From Pseudomonadota bacterium (lineage in GTDB: Bacteria; Pseudomonadota; Alphaproteobacteria; Rhodobacterales; Rhodobacteraceae): 64,000 bases of DNA. Shown here piece after piece: positions 1 to 11,253 of the stretch. Location of the stretch: the NCBI GenBank assembly GCA_038533575.1, contig JBCAYL010000003.1, positions 1-64,000 on the forward strand. Reading direction: 5' to 3'. The position numbers and the translations under genes are program-made. Numbering within the stretch: position 1 is the first letter of the stretch; each line of letters opens with the position of its first letter. The notes under the pieces are model-generated. The model was not told the DNA's origin. It was given only the letters and a program-made list of their open reading frames with translations, and ran no database searches.

Positions 1-1
1 C

Positions 2-415
2 CTGCCCTCCGAGCTATCGGGCGGGCAGAAACAGCGCATCGGCATCGCCCGCGCGCTGGCCGCCGAGCCACGCTTCATCATCTGCGACGAGGTGACCTCC
101 GCGCTCGATCAGCTCGTGGCCGAGGGGATCCTCAAGTTGCTGGCCAAGTTGCAGGATGAGCTCAAGCTCAGCTACATGTTCATCACCCACGATCTCGCCA
201 CGGTGCGCTCCATCGCAGACGAGGTTGTCGTCATGAAGGACGGTGAGGTCGTCGAGCAGGGGCCCAAAGACGACATGTTCACGCCCCCGCACCACCCCTA
301 CACCGATCTTCTGCTCAGTTCGGTCCCAGAGATGGATCCGGACTGGCTCACCAATCTGCTCAACGAACGCGGAGTTGATAACATCGGCGATGCGGCAGTT
401 GATAAGATGTCATGA
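2..415 (+). CDS. Peptide/nickel-type ABC transporter ATPase, 3' part only
   Basis: This is the C-terminal 137 residues of an ABC ATPase whose 5' part lies before the window. Visible in order are the signature LSGGQKQR, the Walker B strand FIICDEVTSALD, and the H-loop in FITHDLATV. The tail HHPYTDLLLSSVPEMD is the oligopeptide-binding extension typical of DppD/DppF/OppD-type ATPases, so the substrate is probably a peptide, nickel or related solute. Walker A is not in the window. The stop codon lies at 413-415, and the binding-protein gene follows at 463, so the two should be cotranscribed. Which of the usual two ATPase subunits this is cannot be settled here. Confidence 0.9.
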   Translation: MPSELSGGQKQRIGIARALAAEPRFIICDEVTSALDQLVAEGILKLLAKLQDELKLSYMFITHDLATVRSIADEVVVMKDGEVVEQGPKDDMFTPPHHPYTDLLLSSVPEMDPDWLTNLLNERGVDNIGDAAVDKMS

Positions 416-462
416 GAATCGCCCGGGAGAGATGGGGCGGTACGGTCAACAGGGAGAATAAT

Positions 463-2010
463 ATGACCAGATTTTCACGTCGCGGCCTTCTGCAAACCGG
501 CGCTGCAGCCGGTGTGCTGGCCGCAACCGGCGCGCGCGCCGATGGACACGGGCCCAAGCGCGGCGGGACGGCCCGCTTCGGCCTCGCGGGCGCCAACACC
601 TCCGACAGCTGGGACGGGCGTACGCATTCCGACAGCTACATGATCATCACGGCCCATGGCTGCGTGTTCGACTGCCTGACGGAAGTCGCCGCTGACGGCA
701 CCCTCGTTGGCGAGCTCGCCGAAAGCTGGGAAGCCACGGCGGACGCAGTCACCTGGACGTTCAAGCTGCGCTCTGGCGTCACGTTCCACAATGGCAAGCC
801 CTTTGGCGCCGATGACGTGATCGCCTCGCTCAACCTGCACGTGGCCGAGGATGCGAAATCCGCCGCCCGCCCGCTCGTCGCCGCCATCGCGGAGATGAAG
901 AAGGTCGACGACCTGACGGTGGAGTTCACGCTCGCCTCCGGCAACGCGGACTTCCCCTTCCTGATGTCGGATTATCATCTGCTGATGTATCCTGCCGGTC
1001 AGGAGCAGGAAGCGATCGCCCAGGGCATCGGCACGGGTCTCTACAAGGTTGACACCTTCGAGCCTGGCGTGCGCACGGTCGTGTCGCGCGTGGACGGTCA
1101 CTACAAGGACGGCTCCGCGGGATGGTTCGACTCCATCGAGTTCGTGGCCATCAATGACAGCTCCGCCCGGATGAACGCGCTGATGACCGGCCAGGTCGAC
1201 GCCGTGAACCGCGTGGACTTCAAGACCGAGCCGCTCATGCGCGCCAACCCCAATATCTCGATCTTCGAGGTGACGGGTAACCAGCACTACACCTTCCCTA
1301 TGCTCACCAATGTCTCGCCCTTCGACGAGATGGCGGTGCGGCAGGCGCTGAAGTTCGCGATCGACCGCCAGGAAATGGTGGACAAGATCCTGCTCGGCCA
1401 CGGTGCGGTGGGCAACGACCACCCGATCGGCCCGGCCAACCAGTACTACGCCGCCGACCTTCCGCAGAACCCGTTCGATCCCGACCGCGCACGCCAGATC
1501 CTCGCCGATGCCGGGCTTTCGGACGTGTCCGTGCAGCTTTCGGCCTCTGACGCGGCCTTCTCGGGCGCGGTGGATGCCGCGCAGCTCTATCAGGCCTCCG
1601 CGGCCCAGGCGGGCATCAATATCGAGGTCGTGCAGGAGCCCGCGGACGGTTACTGGTCCAACGTCTGGCTCAAGAAGCCGTGGTGCGCCTGCTACTGGTC
1701 GGGCCGCGCGACGGAGGACTGGATGTTCTCCACCGCCTACGAGAGCGGCGTGCCGTGGAACGACACACAGTGGGAGAATGCCCGCTTCCAGGAGCTTCTG
1801 CTCGACGGCCGCGCGGAGCTCGACAGCTCCCGTCGCGAGGCGATCTATACGGAGATGCAACAGATCATGTCCGAAGAGGGCGGCACGGTCGTGCCCATGT
1901 ACGCCAACTACGTGGACGCGCATTCCTCCAAACTCGCCAATTCCGGCACCATCGGCAACCTCTGGCAGATGGACTCGAGCCGGATCGCCGAGCGCTGGTG
2001 GATGGCGTAA
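463..2010 (+). CDS. ABC transporter substrate-binding protein, SBP_bac_5 family, Tat signal
   Basis: A periplasmic binding protein of 515 aa, feeding the importer encoded upstream. The N-terminus MTRFSRRGLLQTGAAAG has the twin-arginine pattern S-R-R-x-L-L followed by a hydrophobic stretch and an ARA cleavage site, so export folded through Tat is likely. The body shows family features such as the ESWE region, VTFHNGKPFGADDV and the RQALKFAIDR segment. I chose ATG 463 because AGGGAGAATAAT precedes it and the signal begins there; an in-frame ATG at 412 overlaps the ATPase stop and would add 17 residues in front of the Tat motif. The gene sits last in its operon and is followed by two hairpins. 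The ligand cannot be named from sequence alone. Confidence 0.93.
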   Translation: MTRFSRRGLLQTGAAAGVLAATGARADGHGPKRGGTARFGLAGANTSDSWDGRTHSDSYMIITAHGCVFDCLTEVAADGTLVGELAESWEATADAVTWTFKLRSGVTFHNGKPFGADDVIASLNLHVAEDAKSAARPLVAAIAEMKKVDDLTVEFTLASGNADFPFLMSDYHLLMYPAGQEQEAIAQGIGTGLYKVDTFEPGVRTVVSRVDGHYKDGSAGWFDSIEFVAINDSSARMNALMTGQVDAVNRVDFKTEPLMRANPNISIFEVTGNQHYTFPMLTNVSPFDEMAVRQALKFAIDRQEMVDKILLGHGAVGNDHPIGPANQYYAADLPQNPFDPDRARQILADAGLSDVSVQLSASDAAFSGAVDAAQLYQASAAQAGINIEVVQEPADGYWSNVWLKKPWCACYWSGRATEDWMFSTAYESGVPWNDTQWENARFQELLLDGRAELDSSRREAIYTEMQQIMSEEGGTVVPMYANYVDAHSSKLANSGTIGNLWQMDSSRIAERWWMA

Positions 2011-2025
2011 GCCTGAAAAAACAAA

Positions 2026-2046
2026 GGGTGCGTTCCTGGCGCACCC
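2026..2046. terminator. Hairpin after the ABC operon (first of two)
   Basis: GGGTGCG (2026-2032) pairs with CGCACCC (2040-2046) across a 7-base loop. An A-rich run at 2016-2025 precedes it, so it would have a U-tract when read from the minus strand and could serve the convergent MarR gene. Confidence 0.5.
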
Positions 2047-2059
2047 GACATCATCGCAG

Positions 2060-2084
2060 CGCCCCGCTTCGTGCGGGGCGTTTT
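2060..2084 (+). terminator. Rho-independent terminator of the ABC operon
   Basis: CGCCCCGC (2060-2067) pairs perfectly with GCGGGGCG (2073-2080) around loop TTCGT and is followed by TTTT. It lies 50 bases after the binding-protein stop and just before the end of the convergent MarR gene. Confidence 0.8.
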
Positions 2085-2094
2085 GCGTCTGCGC

Positions 2095-2580
2095 TCAAGT
2101 GGCGCGTTCAATCCGGTCGGAGAGATGCTGGCTCACACGGTCCACCAGCTTCCAGAGGACGTTGAGCTCCTCTTCGGTGGCGTGCTCGGTAATGATGGTG
2201 GCGCGATCTTCGAACCTGTCGCGCAGCTCGGCGTAGTGCTGTTCCCCATCGGGGGTGAGCATCAGGAGCTTCTTGAGCTTGTTCGTGCGGTCGGGCTTCG
2301 AGGTGAGCAGGCCCTGCCGGGTCATCTCCGTGGAGAGGCGGCTCACCTGCGCGCGGTCGATCACCATGAGGCGGGCGAGGTCGCTCACGGTGATCTCCTC
2401 GAAGATCGAGACGAGAAGCATGATCCGGTAGGTGGTGAGATTGGTGCCGGTGTCACGGAGCCGGATGGCGGCCTCGGCTTCGAGGAGCTTGGAGAGCTTC
2501 GTGATGCGGTAGGTCAGATGACCATTCAGCGTGTTGAGCTTGCGCATCTGGTCTTCGAGTTCGGGTGCGGAGAGGTTCAT
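2095..2580 (-). CDS. MarR-family transcriptional regulator
   Basis: A DNA-binding repressor or activator of about 161 aa with the MarR winged helix. The order is an N-terminal dimerisation helix, then TTYRIMLLVSIFEEITVSDLARLM, the recognition helix IDRAQVSRLSTEMTRQGLL and the wing KPDRTNKLKKLLMLTPDGEQ, where many MarR proteins have DxRD. A C-terminal helix follows. The start was set at ATG 2580 (MNLSAPELE); an in-frame GTG at 2607 would add nine residues, and neither has a strong Shine-Dalgarno, so this is uncertain. It converges on the ABC operon. The upstream 124 bases contain no obvious palindromic operator. The target genes are unknown. Confidence 0.88.
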   Translation of the reverse strand: MNLSAPELEDQMRKLNTLNGHLTYRITKLSKLLEAEAAIRLRDTGTNLTTYRIMLLVSIFEEITVSDLARLMVIDRAQVSRLSTEMTRQGLLTSKPDRTNKLKKLLMLTPDGEQHYAELRDRFEDRATIITEHATEEELNVLWKLVDRVSQHLSDRIERAT

Positions 2581-2704
2581 CGACCAGTACCAACGGTGTG
2601 CGGGCACAGGACGGTGGGCTCTCGAAATTGCATGAACCGTGCCACCTGCGCGATTTCTGCAAATTTAACTTATGACACACGGGAAGGTTCCCCAGACGCA
2701 TCAA

Positions 2705-3661
2705 TTATTTTGCGAACGCAGCACGAAATGCGCGGGGCGTCGTCCCTGTCCAGCCCTGGTAGGCGCGGTAAAAGCTGTTGGGATCCGTGAAGCCAAGAAG
2801 GAGGGCGACCTCCTCCATCCTGAGGCCGGGCTGGGCGAGATAGAGCTGCGCGAGCCTCTGGCGGGTCGCGGAGAGAACGGCTTGGTAGGGCTGACCTGCC
2901 TCCATCAGGCGGCGCTGCAGCGTGCGCTTCGAGAGCCCGAGCCGCGCAGCTGCGGCCTCCGCCCCGGGCCGCCCGGCGGCGAGAAGGCCGGGCAGCGCCA
3001 GCCCCACCTCCTGCGCGATGCCGGCCGCGTAGACCGGCGGCGAAAGGTCGAGGTCCTCCCAGCTTTCCTGCACGGGCGCCACATGGGCATGGCCGAGATC
3101 GGCCTCGGCGAAGGAGAGACGCACCTCTCCCTCGGTGCTGGCCTCGACCCCGGCATGGGCGCAGATCTCGTCCCGGCGCGGCAGGGCAGCGGGAAGCGCG
3201 AGGTGGTGCGGCGTGAGGCAGCGGGCGGTGGCCATGCGCAGCGCGTCGAGGAGCTGCACCAGCGCCACGGCCTGAAGCACGGGCGCGCCGGAGAAGCGGA
3301 GCGTCGCCGTGCCCTCGAGCGTCGCTGCCGCGGGCTGCGCGAAACGCGCAAGCTCCGCCCAGCGGCGCAGGCCCGCGCCCACATCGGGCGCAGCTGCAAG
3401 GGCGAAAGCCGCCGGGCTGAAGCGGGTGCGCAGGTCGAGCCGGAGCGTATCGGGGCTCAGCCCCCCATGAAGCAAAGCCTCCGCCGTCTCCCAGGCAGCG
3501 ACCACCTGGGCCGCGGTGAGCGAGGGGCGCGGATGGGCCGCGAGGCTCGGCGGCAGCCCGGCTGCTGCGAGGAACTGCGGGAGCTCGAGCCCTGTCATGC
3601 GCGCGAGCCGCCGGAGGAGACCGTGGGCGCGGTAGCGCGCGGGGTGGGAAGCTTTCGCCAT
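2705..3661 (-). CDS. AraC-family transcriptional regulator
   Basis: A 318-aa regulator with an N-terminal sensing domain of the PF12625 type found in OruR-like proteins, then a C-terminal AraC/XylS double helix-turn-helix. The C-terminus shows the first HTH around [20 protein letters not shown] and the second with the family hallmark [27 protein letters not shown]. The chosen start ATG 3661 gives [14 protein letters not shown]; longer in-frame extensions run into the promoter area of rimP and look like run-on. It is divergent from rimP, with 167 bases between the two start codons. There is no linked metabolic gene on the same strand, so its inducer is not predictable from context. Confidence 0.9.
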   Translation of the reverse strand: MAKASHPARYRAHGLLRRLARMTGLELPQFLAAAGLPPSLAAHPRPSLTAAQVVAAWETAEALLHGGLSPDTLRLDLRTRFSPAAFALAAAPDVGAGLRRWAELARFAQPAAATLEGTATLRFSGAPVLQAVALVQLLDALRMATARCLTPHHLALPAALPRRDEICAHAGVEASTEGEVRLSFAEADLGHAHVAPVQESWEDLDLSPPVYAAGIAQEVGLALPGLLAAGRPGAEAAAARLGLSKRTLQRRLMEAGQPYQAVLSATRQRLAQLYLAQPGLRMEEVALLLGFTDPNSFYRAYQGWTGTTPRAFRAAFAK

Positions 3662-3703
3662 GGTGCGGAGCTTGCCCTGCCGCGGGGCCCGTGAAAAGCG
3701 ACC

Positions 3704-3732
3704 TTGCACAATGCGGAGGGCGGGCGTATGTG
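3704..3732 (+). promoter_or_regulatory. Sigma-70-type promoter for the rimP-nusA-infB operon
   Basis: TTGCAC (3704-3709) and TATGTG (3727-3732) are separated by exactly 17 bases. This predicts a transcript start near 3739, about 90 bases before the rimP ATG, with a leader that contains the hairpin at 3788-3811. Confidence 0.55.
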
Positions 3733-3787
3733 CATCTCGACAGCGGCGCTTCGGCTTCCACCCCCGAGGCTCCACCGGCAGACACGA

Positions 3788-3811
3788 ACGGGCCCGCTGG
3801 CCCGTTTTTTC
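3788..3811 (+). terminator. Leader hairpin with T-run, possible attenuator before rimP
   Basis: ACGGGCC (3788-3794) pairs perfectly with GGCCCGT (3799-3805) around loop CGCT, followed by TTTTT, a C-G break and TTTTT. It is a textbook intrinsic terminator, but no plus-strand gene precedes it. It sits between the predicted promoter and the rimP Shine-Dalgarno GGAGG (3818-3822). A weaker upstream stem, CTTCGG (3749-3754) with CCGAGG (3764-3769), could compete. Premature termination of the operon mRNA is the simplest reading. Confidence 0.65.
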
Positions 3812-3828
3812 GTTTTTGGAGGCAAGGC

Positions 3829-4416
3829 ATGGCGGACATGATCGCCAAGGCAGCCATGGATCGGCGCATCCGAGAGATCATCGAGCCCACCATCGAGGGG
3901 ATGGGGTTCGAGCTCGTGCGCGTGCGCTTGCAGGGCGGCAAGGCCCCGATCCTCCAGATCATGGCGCAGAAGCCCGACGGCACGATCGAGGTGGATGATT
4001 GCGGCGACATTTCCACGGCGGTGAGCGCCGTGCTCGATGTCGAGGATCCGATCCTCGATGCCTACACGCTCGAAGTGTCCTCGCCGGGTATCGACCGCCC
4101 GCTCACGCGGCTCAAGGATTTCGATCTCTGGGACGGCTACGTCGCCAAGATCGAGACGGAAGAGCTCATCGACGGGCGCCGCCGCTTCAAGGGCGTGCTC
4201 GCGGGCACGGAAGAGGACGAGGTTCTCATCGAGATCGAGGAGGCCGGCGAGGCCGTCACGATCGGGCTCAAATTTGACTGGCTTGCCGATGCCAAGCTGG
4301 TCCTGACGGATGAATTGATCCGCGACGTCCTCAAAGGGCGCAAAGATGCGGGTCAGGTGGATGAAAAGCAATTCGATGCGGTGGAAAGCATCGTGGACGG
4401 GACGGAGGATTCCTGA
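3829..4416 (+). CDS. rimP: Ribosome maturation factor RimP
   Basis: RimP binds the 30S subunit during assembly. The 195-aa protein shows the N-terminal alpha/beta domain ([21 protein letters not shown]), the motif VDDCGDIS, the signature [13 protein letters not shown] and a C-terminal SH3-like domain ending in [17 protein letters not shown] 3829 is preceded by GGAGG at 6 bases, which fixes the start; the frame stays open upstream only through the leader hairpin. The stop overlaps the nusA start in TGATG. The rimP-nusA-ylxR-infB order is conserved widely in bacteria and marks the 5' end of the operon here. Confidence 0.97.
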   Translation: MADMIAKAAMDRRIREIIEPTIEGMGFELVRVRLQGGKAPILQIMAQKPDGTIEVDDCGDISTAVSAVLDVEDPILDAYTLEVSSPGIDRPLTRLKDFDLWDGYVAKIETEELIDGRRRFKGVLAGTEEDEVLIEIEEAGEAVTIGLKFDWLADAKLVLTDELIRDVLKGRKDAGQVDEKQFDAVESIVDGTEDS

Positions 4417-6182
4417 TGGCCATTACTTCGGCAAACCAGCTTGAGCTCCTGCAGACGGCAGAGGCCGTAGCACGCGAGAAGATGATCGACCCCGGTCTCG
4501 TGGTCGAGGCGATGGAGGAGAGCCTCGCGCGCGCCGCGAAGTCCCGCTACGGCGCGGAGATGGATATCCGCGTGAAGATCGACCGCAAGACCGGCCGCGC
4601 GACCTTCACCCGTGTCCGCACGGTCACGCCACAGGACGATATCGAGAGCTTCCAGTCCGACATGACGCCCGACCAGGCGCAGGACGTGATGAAGGCGCAG
4701 GGCGACGAGTACTTCGTGATCTCCGGGACCAAGACGCTCTTCGATCCGGAGACCGAAGAGAGCGAGACGATCAAGGTCCGCCGCATCTTCCTGCGCAAGC
4801 CGCTGCCGCTGGAAGAGGGCCTCATGGAGGGGGTGGATCAGAGCCCCGAGCCGCAGATCACCGACGAGCTCATCGACGAGGTGCCGCCGGTGGAGATGGG
4901 CCGCATCGCCGCGCAATCGGCCAAGCAGGTGATCCTGCAGAAGGTCCGCGAGGCCGAGCGCGATCGCCAGTACGAGGAATTCAAGGACCGCGCGGGCACG
5001 ATTATCAACGGCATCGTCAAGCGCGAGGAATACGGCAACGTCATCGTGGATGTGGGCCGTGGCGAGGCGACGCTCCGCCGCAACGAGAAGATCGGCCGCG
5101 AGGCCTACCGTCCGAACGATCGCATCCGCTGCTACATCAAGGATGTGCGCCGCGAGCAGCGCGGGCCGCAGATCTTCCTCTCGCGCACCGCGCCGGAATT
5201 CATGATGGAGCTCTTCAAGATGGAGGTGCCGGAGATCTACGACGGCATCATCGAGATCAAGGCCTGCGCCCGGGATCCCGGCTCGCGCGCCAAGATCGCC
5301 GTGATCTCCTACGATTCGGGCATCGACCCCGTGGGGGCTTGCGTCGGCATGCGGGGCTCCCGCGTTCAGGCGGTCGTCAACGAGCTTCAGGGCGAGAAGA
5401 TCGACATCATCCCGTGGAACGAGGACCAACCTACCTTCCTTGTGAACGCGCTCCAGCCCGCCGAGGTCTCCAAGGTCGTTCTCGACGACGAGGCCGAGCG
5501 GATCGAGGTCGTCGTGCCCGAAGAGCAGCTCAGCCTCGCCATCGGGCGTCGCGGTCAGAACGTGCGGCTCGCGTCGCAGCTCACAGGCCTCGACATCGAC
5601 ATCATGACCGAGGAGGAGGAGAGCCGCCGCCGCCAGGCCGAGTTCGAGGAGCGCACGAAGCTCTTCATGGACACGCTCGACCTCGACGAGTTCTTCGCGC
5701 AGCTCCTCGTCTCCGAGGGCTTCACAAACCTTGAGGAGGTGGCCTATGTCGAGCTCGACGAGCTTCTCGTCATCGACGGTGTGGACGAAGGCACCGCGCA
5801 GGAGCTTCAGGCCCGGGCCCGCGACTACATCGACGAGCAGAACAAGAAAGCGCTCGAACGGGCGGTGGCGCTTGGCGTCGAGCAGCAGCTCATTGATTTC
5901 GAGGGGCTCAGCCCCCAGATGATCGAGGCGCTGGCGGAAGACGGCGTGAAGACGCTCGAGGATTTCGCCACCTGCGCCGACTGGGAGCTGGCCGGCGGTT
6001 GGACCACGGTGGACGGCGAGCGCGTGAAGGATGACGGCATTCTCGAGAAGTTCGACGTCTCGCTGGAGGAAGCGCAGGACATGGTCATGACCGCCCGCGT
6101 GCTGCTCGGCTGGGTCGATCCCGAAGAGATGGTGAGCCAGCAATCCGAGGCCGAGGACACCGCCGAGGAGGCGGACGCATAG
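4416..6182 (+). CDS. nusA: Transcription termination/antitermination factor NusA
   Basis: A 588-aa NusA. The order is the RNA-polymerase-binding N-terminal domain, an S1 domain ([25 protein letters not shown]), KH1 ([21 protein letters not shown]), KH2 ([21 protein letters not shown]) and two acidic C-terminal repeats. It modulates pausing, intrinsic and Rho termination and antitermination. Translation starts on the ATG inside the rimP stop (TGATG), so the two are probably translationally coupled. One oddity is that residues about 95-148, between [12 protein letters not shown] and [13 protein letters not shown], are longer than the short linker I remember in related NusA proteins. That makes the protein longer than usual while the flanking domains look intact. 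Confidence 0.97.
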   Translation: MAITSANQLELLQTAEAVAREKMIDPGLVVEAMEESLARAAKSRYGAEMDIRVKIDRKTGRATFTRVRTVTPQDDIESFQSDMTPDQAQDVMKAQGDEYFVISGTKTLFDPETEESETIKVRRIFLRKPLPLEEGLMEGVDQSPEPQITDELIDEVPPVEMGRIAAQSAKQVILQKVREAERDRQYEEFKDRAGTIINGIVKREEYGNVIVDVGRGEATLRRNEKIGREAYRPNDRIRCYIKDVRREQRGPQIFLSRTAPEFMMELFKMEVPEIYDGIIEIKACARDPGSRAKIAVISYDSGIDPVGACVGMRGSRVQAVVNELQGEKIDIIPWNEDQPTFLVNALQPAEVSKVVLDDEAERIEVVVPEEQLSLAIGRRGQNVRLASQLTGLDIDIMTEEEESRRRQAEFEERTKLFMDTLDLDEFFAQLLVSEGFTNLEEVAYVELDELLVIDGVDEGTAQELQARARDYIDEQNKKALERAVALGVEQQLIDFEGLSPQMIEALAEDGVKTLEDFATCADWELAGGWTTVDGERVKDDGILEKFDVSLEEAQDMVMTARVLLGWVDPEEMVSQQSEAEDTAEEADA

Positions 6183-6189
6183 GGCACGC

Positions 6190-6813
6190 ATGACGAGAGG
6201 CGGCGCAGCAAAGACCCGCGAGGCACCGGAGCGCCGGTGCCTTGTCACGGGAGACACGGGCGGCAAGGCGGGGCTCATCCGTTTTGTCACCGGGCCCGAG
6301 CGCCAGGTCGTGCCCGATGTGCTGGGCAAGCTCCCGGGGCGCGGGTACTATGTGAGCGCGGACCGCGCGACGCTCGAAGAAGCGGTCAAGAAGCGCATCT
6401 TCTCCAAGGGGGCGAAGGCGCAGGTCGCCGTCCCCGAGGGGCTGGTGGCGGAGGTTGAACGGCAGCAGGCGCGCCGGGTCGTCGATCTCCTCGCCATGGC
6501 GCGCAAGGCGGGCCTTGCGCTCGCGGGCTTCGAGAAGGTCCGCTCGGCGCTTGCCACGCAGGACGTCAAGGCGCTCTTCCAGGCGGCGGATGGATCCGAA
6601 CGCGGCAAGGGCAAGTTATGGACTCCAGAGGGCGCGCGCTGGTTCGGCATTTTGAGCGCGGATGAGCTGGGGATGGCCTTCGGGCGAACCCGTGTGATAC
6701 ATGGCGCAGTCTTGGCTGGTGGACTCACAGCACGTGTTGTAGAGGAAGCCGCGAAACTGAAGGGCCTGCGCGATACTTCAGGCAACGGCGCATCCGGCGC
6801 TGGAAAGGAATAA
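6190..6813 (+). CDS. YlxR/DUF448 nucleic-acid-binding protein with L7Ae-like C-terminal domain
   Basis: A 207-aa protein between nusA and infB. The N-terminal half is DUF448/YlxR (ERRCLVTGDTGGKAGLIRFV, then GRGYYVSADRATLEEAV). The second half (VVDLLAMARKAGLALAGFEKV onward) resembles the L7Ae/YlxQ-like RNA-binding fold. In Firmicutes ylxR and ylxQ are separate neighbours; in alphaproteobacteria they are commonly fused as seen here. YlxR of Bacillus has been linked to RNase P modulation, but its role in this lineage is not established. It starts 7 bases after the nusA stop and ends 6 bases before infB. Confidence 0.9.
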   Translation: MTRGGAAKTREAPERRCLVTGDTGGKAGLIRFVTGPERQVVPDVLGKLPGRGYYVSADRATLEEAVKKRIFSKGAKAQVAVPEGLVAEVERQQARRVVDLLAMARKAGLALAGFEKVRSALATQDVKALFQAADGSERGKGKLWTPEGARWFGILSADELGMAFGRTRVIHGAVLAGGLTARVVEEAAKLKGLRDTSGNGASGAGKE

Positions 6814-6819
6814 CGCTTT

Positions 6820-9291
<2,472 letters not shown>

Positions 9292-9312
9292 CCATTCCGA
9301 AAGCTCAAAAGG

Positions 9313-9344
9313 AAACGGCGCCGTGGGATCCACGGCGCCGTTTT
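9313..9344. terminator. Strong terminator after infB, probably bidirectional
   Basis: A perfect 14-bp stem: 9313-9326 (AAACGGCGCCGTGG) pairs with 9330-9343 around loop GAT. T-runs lie on both outer sides, so it can also end the minus-strand small gene at 9368. Confidence 0.9.
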
Positions 9345-9367
9345 GCATTCAGGTGTCTTGACGTGTC

Positions 9368-9499
9368 TCAGGTCCGCGCGACGGGGCGACCGACATAGGT
9401 CTGCCCATCCACCCGCACCTCGATCTGGCCGTTTCCAAGCGTGCGCACGAACGTCCCCTGAATTGAAACGCAGGTGCCCACTGTGATCGTCCTAATCAT
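9368..9499 (-). CDS. Small conserved-looking protein, 43 aa
   Basis: A predicted 43-aa cytoplasmic protein that begins MIRTITVGTCVSIQGTFVRT and ends in VDGQTYVGRPVART. Alternating hydrophobic and polar residues suggest an all-beta, SH3- or OB-like mini-domain. GGGGGAAGACATC stands directly before ATG 9499, a weak but usable ribosome site; the frame is open further upstream. The gene converges on infB and shares its terminator. A TATACT box on the minus strand (9569-9574) could be its -10 element. I recall similar short proteins in Rhodobacteraceae but know no function for them. Confidence 0.55.
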   Translation of the reverse strand: MIRTITVGTCVSIQGTFVRTLGNGQIEVRVDGQTYVGRPVART

Positions 9500-9634
9500 G
9501 ATGTCTTCCCCCAAAAGCAGCCTGATGAGCCCCCGCGTGGCAGCGCGTGTTCTCATCTTGAGGAAAGTATAGGCAGCAATCTTTCGATTTCCCCTAAATC
9601 TGAGACAATTGTGAAGGCGCGCCCACCGCGAAGG

Positions 9635-10033
9635 TCAGAGATAGTCGCGCAGCATGGCCACGAGGGGCACATCGGCCGGGGGCATCGGATAGCTCCGAAG
9701 CTCCGTGCCACGCACCCATTTGAGCGCCTGACCCTCCTTGGATCGCGGTGTGCCCTCCCATTTCCGGCAGGCGAAGAGCGGCATTAGGAGGTGGAAATCC
9801 TCGTAGGCGTGGGAAGCGAAGGTGAGCGGCGCGAGGCAGCTCTCCCAGGTGCCGATGCCGAGTTCCTCGTCGAGTTCGCGGATGAGCGCGGCCTCGGGAC
9901 TTTCCCCTGGTTCGACCTTGCCGCCCGGGAACTCCCAGAGACCCGCCATGCTCTTGCCCTCCGGACGCTGGGCCAGGAGAACTCGGCCATCGACGTCGAT
10001 GAGAGCCACAGCCGAGACGAGGATGATCTTCAC
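9635..10033 (-). CDS. mutT: 8-oxo-dGTP diphosphatase, Nudix (MutT)
   Basis: Sanitises the nucleotide pool by hydrolysing 8-oxo-dGTP. The 132-aa protein carries a complete Nudix box, G(x5)E(x7)REUxEExGU, reading GKVEPGESPEAALIRELDEE then LGI. The substrate-side motif LWEFPGGK is typical of MutT. The start is GTG 10033 (VKIILVSAVALID), which overlaps the argJ stop by four bases (GTGA); the frame is open upstream only as antisense-like sequence within argJ. It is the last gene of the minus-strand PPIase-argJ-mutT unit, an order common in Rhodobacterales. Confidence 0.93.
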   Translation of the reverse strand: MKIILVSAVALIDVDGRVLLAQRPEGKSMAGLWEFPGGKVEPGESPEAALIRELDEELGIGTWESCLAPLTFASHAYEDFHLLMPLFACRKWEGTPRSKEGQALKWVRGTELRSYPMPPADVPLVAMLRDYL

Positions 10034-11253
10034 GAGCGATAGTCCGCGTTGATCGAGATGTAGCCGTGGGTGAGATCGCAGGTCCACATGGATGCCGCTT
10101 CCGCCCCGAGGCCGAGATCGACCCCGATCAGGATTTCCTCGTTCTTCATGTAGGCCGCGCCTTGCTCTTCCGTGTAGTCGGGAGAGACCCAGCCCTCGCG
10201 GGCCACCTCGATGTCCCCGAAATGGATGCGGATCAAGTCGCGGTCGACTTCGGCGCCGGATTTGCCGATGGCCATGATGATGCGGCCCCAATTCGGGTCT
10301 TCGCCGGCGACGGCCGTCTTCACGAGGGGCGAGTTGGCGATGGCGGAGGCGACCTTTCTCGCGTCCGCATGGGTGCGCGCGCCAGTGACTTCGACCTGAA
10401 TGAGTTTCGTGGCCCCCTCGCCGTCGCGCACGACCTGCATCGCGAGATCGAACATCACGTCGGCAAGCGCGTGGCGAAACGCCTCTTGCCCCGTTGCATC
10501 GACGCCGCTCGCGCCCGTGGCGGCGAGGAGAAGCGTGTCAGAGGTCGACGTGTCACTGTCGACCGTGATGCAGTTGAAGGTTTGGTCGTTGAGGTCGGCC
10601 AGCAGCACTTGCAGCGCGGCGGGCTCGTGGGCGGCATCGGTGAAGATGTAGACGAGCATCGTCGCCATGTCGGGCGCGATCATGCCCGAGCCCTTGGCGA
10701 TGCCCGCAACCGTCACCCTCTTGCCGCCAATTTCCGCCGTGGCCGTCGCGCCCTTGGCGAAGGTGTCCGTTGTGCCGATGGCGCGGGCCGCCGCCTCAAA
10801 GGTCGCGGTGCCGAGGCCCTCGGCGAGGGCCTCCATGCGGGCCGCGATGCGCGCGTGGGGAAGCCGCTCGCCGATCACGCCGGTGGAGGCGGTAAAGACG
10901 CGCTCGGGCGCGCAGCCCGTCGCCTCCGCCACCGCCGTGCAGAGCGCGGTGACGCTGCCCTCCCCGGCCTTTCCCGTGAAGGCATTGGCGTTGCCTGCGT
11001 TGACGAGAAAGGCGGCGGGGCCCACCAAGTCTCCGCCGATCTTGGCCTGGCAATCGAGGACGGGGGCCGCGCGGGTCGCGGAGCGGGTGAAGACCCCGGC
11101 CACGGCCGTGCCCGCGTCCATCACCCCGAGCATCACGTCGTCGCGCCCGGTGTAGCGCACGCCCGCCGCCGCCGTGGCGAGGCGCACGCCCCTGACCGGC
11201 GCGATCTCAGGAAATCCGCCCGCGGGCGCGAGCGGCGAGACGGCGAGGCTCAC
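10030..11253 (-). CDS. argJ: Bifunctional glutamate N-acetyltransferase/amino-acid acetyltransferase
   Basis: ArgJ transfers the acetyl group between N-acetylornithine and glutamate in the cyclic arginine pathway and may also use acetyl-CoA. The 407-aa precursor contains the autocleavage site in GMIAPDMATMLVYI, where cleavage before the Thr of ATML yields alpha and beta subunits with Thr as nucleophile. Other family landmarks are VNAGNANAFTG and VAGEDPNWGRI. Start and stop overlap the neighbouring PPIase and mutT genes by four bases each, so translation is likely coupled through all three. Confidence 0.97.
   Translation of the reverse strand: MSLAVSPLAPAGGFPEIAPVRGVRLATAAAGVRYTGRDDVMLGVMDAGTAVAGVFTRSATRAAPVLDCQAKIGGDLVGPAAFLVNAGNANAFTGKAGEGSVTALCTAVAEATGCAPERVFTASTGVIGERLPHARIAARMEALAEGLGTATFEAAARAIGTTDTFAKGATATAEIGGKRVTVAGIAKGSGMIAPDMATMLVYIFTDAAHEPAALQVLLADLNDQTFNCITVDSDTSTSDTLLLAATGASGVDATGQEAFRHALADVMFDLAMQVVRDGEGATKLIQVEVTGARTHADARKVASAIANSPLVKTAVAGEDPNWGRIIMAIGKSGAEVDRDLIRIHFGDIEVAREGWVSPDYTEEQGAAYMKNEEILIGVDLGLGAEAASMWTCDLTHGYISINADYRS

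Noticed and set aside
4353-6329. A 658-codon minus-strand frame opposite nusA
   Set aside because: It is the antisense shadow of nusA; its residues are Leu/Arg/His/Asp-rich with no domain, and nusA itself is certain.
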